DNA of 64,000 nt from contig JAUIKF010000001.1 of NCBI GenBank assembly GCA_030430575.1, forward strand, positions 186,001 through 250,000, read 5' to 3'. The DNA is from Bacteroidia bacterium (lineage in GTDB: Bacteria > Bacteroidota > Bacteroidia > J057). Below are positions 59,612 through 64,000 of this stretch, piece after piece. Below the pieces are notes generated by a model, which saw nothing but the letters and a program-made list of their open reading frames with translations, was not told the DNA's origin and ran no database searches. The position numbers and the translations under genes are program-made. The first letter of the stretch is position 1; each line of letters begins with the position of its first letter.

Positions 59612-59979
59612 GAGGTTTTAAGTTCTAGGTTCTAATGTTCTATGTTGTTTTTGGCCTAAAACCTAGTGTTCTTTCAAGACTGAAATGTGGATAAGACAGA
59701 GGCGCGGATTACACACAAATCAGCTCCCTTCGACAAGACTTCGGCGTGAGCTCAGTCGAACGCTCAGGGCAGGTCTCGAATCCGGAAATCCACGCCAGCT
59801 TGCATAGCAAGCAAGTTAATTTGCTGGGGCGGATTTCCGGACGCGCTGCCCTGAGACTTCGGCGTGAGCTCAGTCGAACGCTTGTCGAAGGGGTGAGTTG
59901 GCTCTTGGCGTAATCCGACCCGTTAACTCCACAATGCTAAATTGAAAGAACACTAGAAATTAGAACCTAAAACATTCCC
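59612..59979. repeat. Nested palindromic element in a gene-free spacer
   Basis: Terminal arms CTAGTGTTCTTTCAA (59663-59677) and TTGAAAGAACACTAG (59942-59956) are perfect. Inside them CGGATTAC (59705) pairs with GTAATCCG (59910), CCCTTCGACAAG (59726) with CTTGTCGAAGGG (59881), and CCGGAAATCC..GCCAGC with GCTGG.GCGGATTTCCGG (59781-59841). GACTTCGGCGTGAGCTCAGT occurs twice as a direct repeat. Outside the arms are the RGTTYTA heptamers. It carries no gene and looks like a composite non-autonomous repeat. Confidence 0.7.
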
Positions 59980-62900
59980 CTATTCCTCATACGGAATCGT
60001 AAGCTGGACTTGCGTTCCAAGGGGGCTTCCGTCAGGCGCGACAAGGTCGATGATCTTCAAGGCATCAGCAACATCCAGGTTTTGCATACCGGCGAGACGC
60101 TCTTGGGTGACGATGAGCGCTGCAGACTTGTGCTGGTGCCCTTGTTGACTTTTGAGAGATTGGGCGTGTTTACGTCCCAAGCCGTTGTCAGTCACGGCAC
60201 AGACCAAGAAGTCATCTTTGACAGTAAAATTTACCGAAATGTTGCCTCCCTCAGTCCGATGCGCCACGCCGTGAATAATGGCATTTTCGACAAAAGGCTG
60301 AATCAGCATAGGCGGTATCACAGCTACTTCTGGGTCGATTTCTTCATCTATGACCAATTCATAAGTAAAAGATTCTCCCCTGCTAAAGCACTCCAGCGCC
60401 AGATAGTTGTCCAGGGTTTGGACTTCCAGGTCGAGGGGAATCCTTGCCTCTCTTGAATTCTCAAGGACGAGGCGCATGAGCTTGGAGAATTTGGCAAGGA
60501 AGTAACGCGCGGTCTTGCTATCGTGACGGGCGATGAGGGACTGAATAGAATTCAGGGCGTTGAAGATGAAATGGGGATTCATCTGGAGGCGAAGTGCCTT
60601 TTGCTCCAATTCAAGCATGTGCATGTCGAGTTCGAGGCGCTGTCGTTCGGCAGCGGCTTTGCGCTGTATCTGGCGGATGCGCGACAAGAAAAAGCTGATG
60701 ATAGTCAGCACCCCTAACGTAATGGCTGCTGCGATGAACCACCACCGCTGCCAAAAGGGAGGCAGAATCTCAAAGGCTGGCGTGCTTAGCGGTTCGCTCC
60801 ACACGCCATCTTCATTAGCTGCTTTGGCCTGAAAGCGGTACTCCCCAGGCGACAAATTGGAATAGGTCGCACTGTTGCGCGGGCTTGGTGGTGACCAGGT
60901 CTGTTCTGCGCCCAACAATCGCCATTGGTACTTCACTTGTGCCGCATTTCGAGGATTAATGCCAATAAATTCAAATCCCAAATGGTTCTGGTCATAGGGG
61001 AGCTTTAACCCATTTCGCAACTTTCCCCAACTCCCTATCCAACTTCCAAACCGGGTCTGGTGCATGGGTTGGTAGAAAAGGTCTATCTGACGAATGCTGA
61101 ACTGAGGAGGCACGTCATTTTTGGGGCGAAAAGAAGGGTCAAATCGCGTAAGGCCTTCTACTGTTCCTGTCCACAAGCGGCCTTCTCTATCTTGAAAAGT
61201 AGCATTCTGACAGGTTTCTACGCCTTCAAAGCCTTCGTCTTTACCATAATGCTTTATCTCGATAATATCCCGTTCTTCATTCATCGTAGCGTGGTCTAGT
61301 CCCCGTTCTGTACCAATCCAGAGATTTTGATAGGGATCTAATTGGAGGGAGTAAATATTGCCTGAAGTGAGGGATTCTCGGAAGTTGATCAGGGGAAAGG
61401 TATCTGCATCAGGGTAAAGGGTCAAGCGATTTACGCCACCGCCTGCCGTTCCTATCCATAGATTCCCGGCGTCGTCTTCCACCATAGACCTGACATGAGC
61501 TTGCTGCTTTCCTCCTTTTCCTTTCACCCAAAACACCGTAGAATCAGCCATATAGCCTATCCCTTTTTCAACAGTCCCAAACCACAAACGCTGTTTTTTA
61601 TCCAAGTGCAAGCAGTTAATCCGCCGAGGCCAATCTTGCATATAGCGCAAGCGGCTAAAGTCAAATTGAAGGCCCGTACTGTCATCTGCCTGGGGAATGA
61701 TTTGGGTAATACCTCCTCCCGCCGTAGCGACGTATATGCTAGTGTCTATCGCCAAAATGTCCCGAATCCAGTTGCCTCCCAACCCATCGCTGCCCGTGAA
61801 GAAGTGAAAGACTGAATCGGCCCATAGGGCTATGCCCCCGCCATCTGTTCCTATCCACATACGCCCTTGGCGATCTTTTTCCAGGCATTTCACCTTACGG
61901 TTGAGAAAGCCATTGGAGGCGTCGTGATAGCTTACCTCTCCCTGGGGCGATAGAACCGCCAATCCCTGAGCCGCATTTCCCAGCCACATATTGCAATCAT
62001 TGTCTTCCTGAACCGCATATACCTGCCTTCTAAGGCCCTGATTTCGGCTGTAATGCACAAACTGCTGTCCAGCATATTTGCCCAAGCCTCCTCCAGAACT
62101 GCCCATCCACAATATCCCCCAATCATCCTCTAATAAACAGCGGACATGGTTGGAGGCAAGGCCCCCATCCGCTGTCAGAAATACCAGGCTGCTATCGAGC
62201 CCATCCCATCGCGCTACCCCCTGATTTTGAGTGGCCACCCATAAGATGCCTTTCCGGTCAAACATCAAATCAAAGACAAGGCCTCCTTTTAGGGGGGTCT
62301 CTTGAAAAACGGGTTGGAAACCATCTCCTTCCTGGCGATAAACGCCTCCCGCATAGGTAGCTACCCAAAGGGTTCCTAAGGAATCTTCGGCAATGTCCGT
62401 GATTTCGAGGCTAGGAATTCCCCTACTTCTGTTGAGGAAGTGAAAAACGTCCTCTTCCATGTAGCCAAGCCCCTTGCGCTGGCCTATCCAGATACGGTTC
62501 TTATGATCTTCAAAAATAGCTGTAACGGTCCCATAGCCCACCGACTCCAGTCTCAAAAAGGAACTGTCTTTTCTGCAAAAAACCCCTCCATTAGTTCCTA
62601 TCCACATATTTCCTGCGTGGTCCTGAAAGATACACCAGATCGTCAGGCTTTGCCCTGCCAATAGCGGGTATTGGGTAAATCGAAATCCATCGTAACTACA
62701 CAGGCCATTTTGAGTGCCGATCCAGAGGATGCCTGCCCGATCTTCATAGAGGGCCTGGATATAATTATTGGGAATTCCGTTGGGATTGGAAGCGGAAAAG
62801 ATATCAAATTTTTCGTTGGCAAATCGACACAGGCCGCCGCCTTGAGTACCCATCCAGAGGTAGCCTCTGCTGTCCGCGATCAGGGCGTAGACCTGGGACT

Positions 62901-63009
62901 GCGCCAGGCCATCACTCACGCCATAGTTTTGCACGTCAAACTGCTGAGCAGGCAACACATGATAGCCTAGCCAGCAAAAAATAAAAAGTAGGCAAAAATT
63001 TTGGCGCAC
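59980..63009 (-). CDS. LytS-type sensor histidine kinase with N-terminal beta-propellers
   Basis: I prefer a GTG start at 63009, because it gives a good signal peptide (RQNFCLLFIFCWLGYHVLPA) and leaves a 61-bp divergent promoter. ATG codons further upstream overlap the lptE start. The 1009 residues include two seven-bladed Reg_prop propellers in the periplasm (about 25-670, with DSRGYLWMGTQGGGL, DRAGILWIGTQNGL), a Y_Y_Y domain (about 688-741), a membrane helix (about 753-775) and a His_kinase domain with H813 in QMNPHFIFNALNS. The ATPase domain (PPMLIQPFVENAIIHG near residue 900) closes it. It would phosphorylate a LytR-type regulator, which is not present in the window. Confidence 0.9.
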   Translation of the reverse strand: MRQNFCLLFIFCWLGYHVLPAQQFDVQNYGVSDGLAQSQVYALIADSRGYLWMGTQGGGLCRFANEKFDIFSASNPNGIPNNYIQALYEDRAGILWIGTQNGLCSYDGFRFTQYPLLAGQSLTIWCIFQDHAGNMWIGTNGGVFCRKDSSFLRLESVGYGTVTAIFEDHKNRIWIGQRKGLGYMEEDVFHFLNRSRGIPSLEITDIAEDSLGTLWVATYAGGVYRQEGDGFQPVFQETPLKGGLVFDLMFDRKGILWVATQNQGVARWDGLDSSLVFLTADGGLASNHVRCLLEDDWGILWMGSSGGGLGKYAGQQFVHYSRNQGLRRQVYAVQEDNDCNMWLGNAAQGLAVLSPQGEVSYHDASNGFLNRKVKCLEKDRQGRMWIGTDGGGIALWADSVFHFFTGSDGLGGNWIRDILAIDTSIYVATAGGGITQIIPQADDSTGLQFDFSRLRYMQDWPRRINCLHLDKKQRLWFGTVEKGIGYMADSTVFWVKGKGGKQQAHVRSMVEDDAGNLWIGTAGGGVNRLTLYPDADTFPLINFRESLTSGNIYSLQLDPYQNLWIGTERGLDHATMNEERDIIEIKHYGKDEGFEGVETCQNATFQDREGRLWTGTVEGLTRFDPSFRPKNDVPPQFSIRQIDLFYQPMHQTRFGSWIGSWGKLRNGLKLPYDQNHLGFEFIGINPRNAAQVKYQWRLLGAEQTWSPPSPRNSATYSNLSPGEYRFQAKAANEDGVWSEPLSTPAFEILPPFWQRWWFIAAAITLGVLTIISFFLSRIRQIQRKAAAERQRLELDMHMLELEQKALRLQMNPHFIFNALNSIQSLIARHDSKTARYFLAKFSKLMRLVLENSREARIPLDLEVQTLDNYLALECFSRGESFTYELVIDEEIDPEVAVIPPMLIQPFVENAIIHGVAHRTEGGNISVNFTVKDDFLVCAVTDNGLGRKHAQSLKSQQGHQHKSAALIVTQERLAGMQNLDVADALKIIDLVAPDGSPLGTQVQLTIPYEE

Positions 63010-63038
63010 AATTAGAAGAATAGATTTAATAAATAAGG

Positions 63039-63046
63039 TAAATTTG
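63039..63046 (+). promoter_or_regulatory. Probable lptE -7 promoter element TAAATTTG
   Basis: TAAATTTG fits the Bacteroidota -7 consensus TAnnTTTG and lies 24 bases before the lptE ATG. A matching -33 TTTG is not evident. Confidence 0.45.
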
Positions 63047-63070
63047 GGAGAAATTATTGAAGTAATTACC

Positions 63071-63577
63071 ATGAAAATCAAAATTGTTCTCTGGCTAGTC
63101 CTAATAATGGCAATTTGTAGCAGTTGCAAATTTTCCATAGGCTTCAATCCTGGCCCTCAAGACGACAACCTGAAGACCTTGAATATCCAGGCTTTTGGGA
63201 ATGACGCCAGCTTGGTGGTGCCTTATTTGGCGCAGGAATTTACGGAGGAATTGCAAGACCGCTTCTTGTCGCGTTCGCGGCTAACGCTTACCGACGGCGA
63301 AGCCGATGTGGTGATTTCAGGTGCGATCAGCAATTATACCATTAGGCCTGTCGCGATTGCCGGGGGTGAGACCGCTGCTCAGAACCGGCTTACAATCTCT
63401 GTGAAGGTGAAATACGAAAATAACATTTCCCCTAATGATAATTGGGAGCAGACTTTTACCAACTACAGTGATTTCAGTAGTAGCCTGAATTTTGCTAGTG
63501 AAGAGAGAGGGCTCATCGAAGAGGTGATAGATTTAATCTCTCAAGACATTTTTAACCAAGCTTTGGGGAAATGGTGA
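63071..63577 (+). CDS. lptE: LptE family LPS-assembly lipoprotein
   Basis: Starting at the ATG at 63071, the product is a 168-residue lipoprotein with signal MKIKIVLWLVLIMAICSSC (lipobox CSSC). The mature domain has the alpha/beta pattern of Bacteroidota LptE: an N-terminal FSIGFNPGPQDDNLKTLNI strand, the helix LVVPYLAQEFTEELQDRFL, a central strand with GEADVVISGAISNYTIRPV, and a final helix (LIEEVIDLISQDIFNQAL). LptE partners LptD in the outer membrane to insert lipopolysaccharide. It is divergent from the kinase at 63009. Similarity is based on pattern rather than on a unique motif. Confidence 0.83.
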   Translation: MKIKIVLWLVLIMAICSSCKFSIGFNPGPQDDNLKTLNIQAFGNDASLVVPYLAQEFTEELQDRFLSRSRLTLTDGEADVVISGAISNYTIRPVAIAGGETAAQNRLTISVKVKYENNISPNDNWEQTFTNYSDFSSSLNFASEERGLIEEVIDLISQDIFNQALGKW

Positions 63578-63935
63578 GAAGTTGAGCAAAATTGGCGTTC
63601 AGCTAAAAAACTACGCTCTAGCGTCATCGCGGAAAATTTGTGAGGCTTTGCAAACAAATTTATCCGCGATCTCCAGCAAAAAAACAGTTGAGATGCTTTG
63701 AAGCGGGAGACCTCGGATATTTTTTTCCCAAAGCGTCAAAAAATTCCGAGGTGACGTGAAATGAGGAAACTAATCCTCGCTTTTATGTACTTAATTTAAT
63801 GCCTATAAGATTGTGGGGTTTGTTCATTTATTCAAGAAGGTTTTTTGATCAATACTGAGGGGAATTTGCGGTTTTCAGGATAAAGTTTTTATTTGAACCG
63901 ACTTGTCAAAACAACTACCATACGACTTATTTGCC
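63578..63935. repeat. Gene-free spacer with two palindromes
   Basis: The first inverted repeat pairs ATCGCGGAAAATTTGT (63626-63641) with ACAAATTTATCCGCGAT (63654-63670). The second pairs ACCTCGGA.ATTTTT (63710-63725) with AAAAAATTCCGAGGT (63738-63752). CGTCA words sit beside both. The remaining bases up to 63935 are A/T-rich with no gene that I can support. Confidence 0.65.
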
Positions 63936-64000
63936 CTAGTAGAATTCGAAGGAATTGCGGGCAAGCACCATCCATTGTTGGTTCCATTTACTATACACAT
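63936..64000 (-). CDS. Partial gene at the window edge (3' end only)
   Basis: On the minus strand the last bases encode SKWNQQWMVLARNSFEFY followed by TAG (63936-63938). The composition and the aromatic C-terminal residue suit the end of an outer-membrane beta-barrel protein, but 20 residues are too few to be sure that this is coding or to name a family. Confidence 0.35.
   Translation of the reverse strand, partial: VYSKWNQQWMVLARNSFEFY

Noticed and set aside
63071-63147. ATG starts at 63147 or 63072 for the LytS-type kinase
   Set aside because: Either would overlap the divergent lptE start and put an implausible extension before the signal peptide. The GTG at 63009 gives a clean signal peptide.

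Overview
The window looks like a chromosome segment of a Bacteroidota bacterium, most likely from the Saprospiria/Lewinella side of the phylum. This rests on three secreted proteins with type IX secretion (T9SS) C-terminal sorting domains, two giant beta-propeller sensor kinases (one an HTCS hybrid ending in an AraC domain), DUF2330 and FtsX/MacB-like permease families, and Bacteroidota-type promoters of the form TTTG-N19-TAnnTTTG. Genus is inference. I saw no rRNA, tRNA, CRISPR array, transposase or integrase.

Layout. 1-4283: the 3' end of a malate/lactate dehydrogenase, a secreted GH5-like glycosidase with DUF5060 and T9SS domains, an SRPBCC protein and an AraC regulator. 4460-17351: seven consecutive plus-strand genes with no signal peptides and no known function. 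They comprise a 1326-aa protein, a 51-aa protein, a 629-aa tail-fibre-like protein, a 163-aa protein with a basic amphipathic N-terminus, a 160-aa mini-paralogue, a 906-aa DUF6603-like protein and a 698-aa protein. This is the best candidate for an undescribed multi-gene system. 17602-29577: an FtsX-type permease, a fasciclin lipoprotein, a T9SS subtilase, L-serine dehydratase, an unknown exported protein, a methyltransferase, RfbD, a ferredoxin and a T9SS BNR/PKD propeller protein. 29824-35407: three tandem DUF2330 proteins and an RnfD/NqrB-like membrane protein. 35563-39516: an M3 oligopeptidase overlapping a small HExxH membrane protein, then an exported PQQ-like protein.

39558-43620 is a sulfur island: a promoter, an apparently leaderless ORF with six consecutive Cys codons, an intrinsic terminator, then CysM-like synthase, JAMM peptidase, a ThiS/MoaD-like carrier ending in GG, a MoeB-rhodanese protein and APS/PAPS reductase. 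The set matches the CysO-CysM-Mec+ route known from mycobacteria and appears to be under cysteine-responsive attenuation. Immediately downstream, the last 20 codons of cysH plus its terminator are duplicated around one AT-rich secreted-protein gene. All five coding differences between the copies are synonymous.

45587-64000: a cysteine-synthase/CBS-like enzyme with an ATP-grasp partner, preceded by a 36-bp direct repeat and the HTCS sensor; a decayed propeller remnant; a clostripain-family protease; GroES; Ppx/GppA; a second FtsX permease; a metallo-beta-lactamase-fold lipoprotein; a LytS-type propeller kinase; LptE; and the edge of one more gene. Intergenic spacers are unusually rich in palindromes and degenerate short-period repeats, including a nested 294-bp palindrome at 59663-59956.
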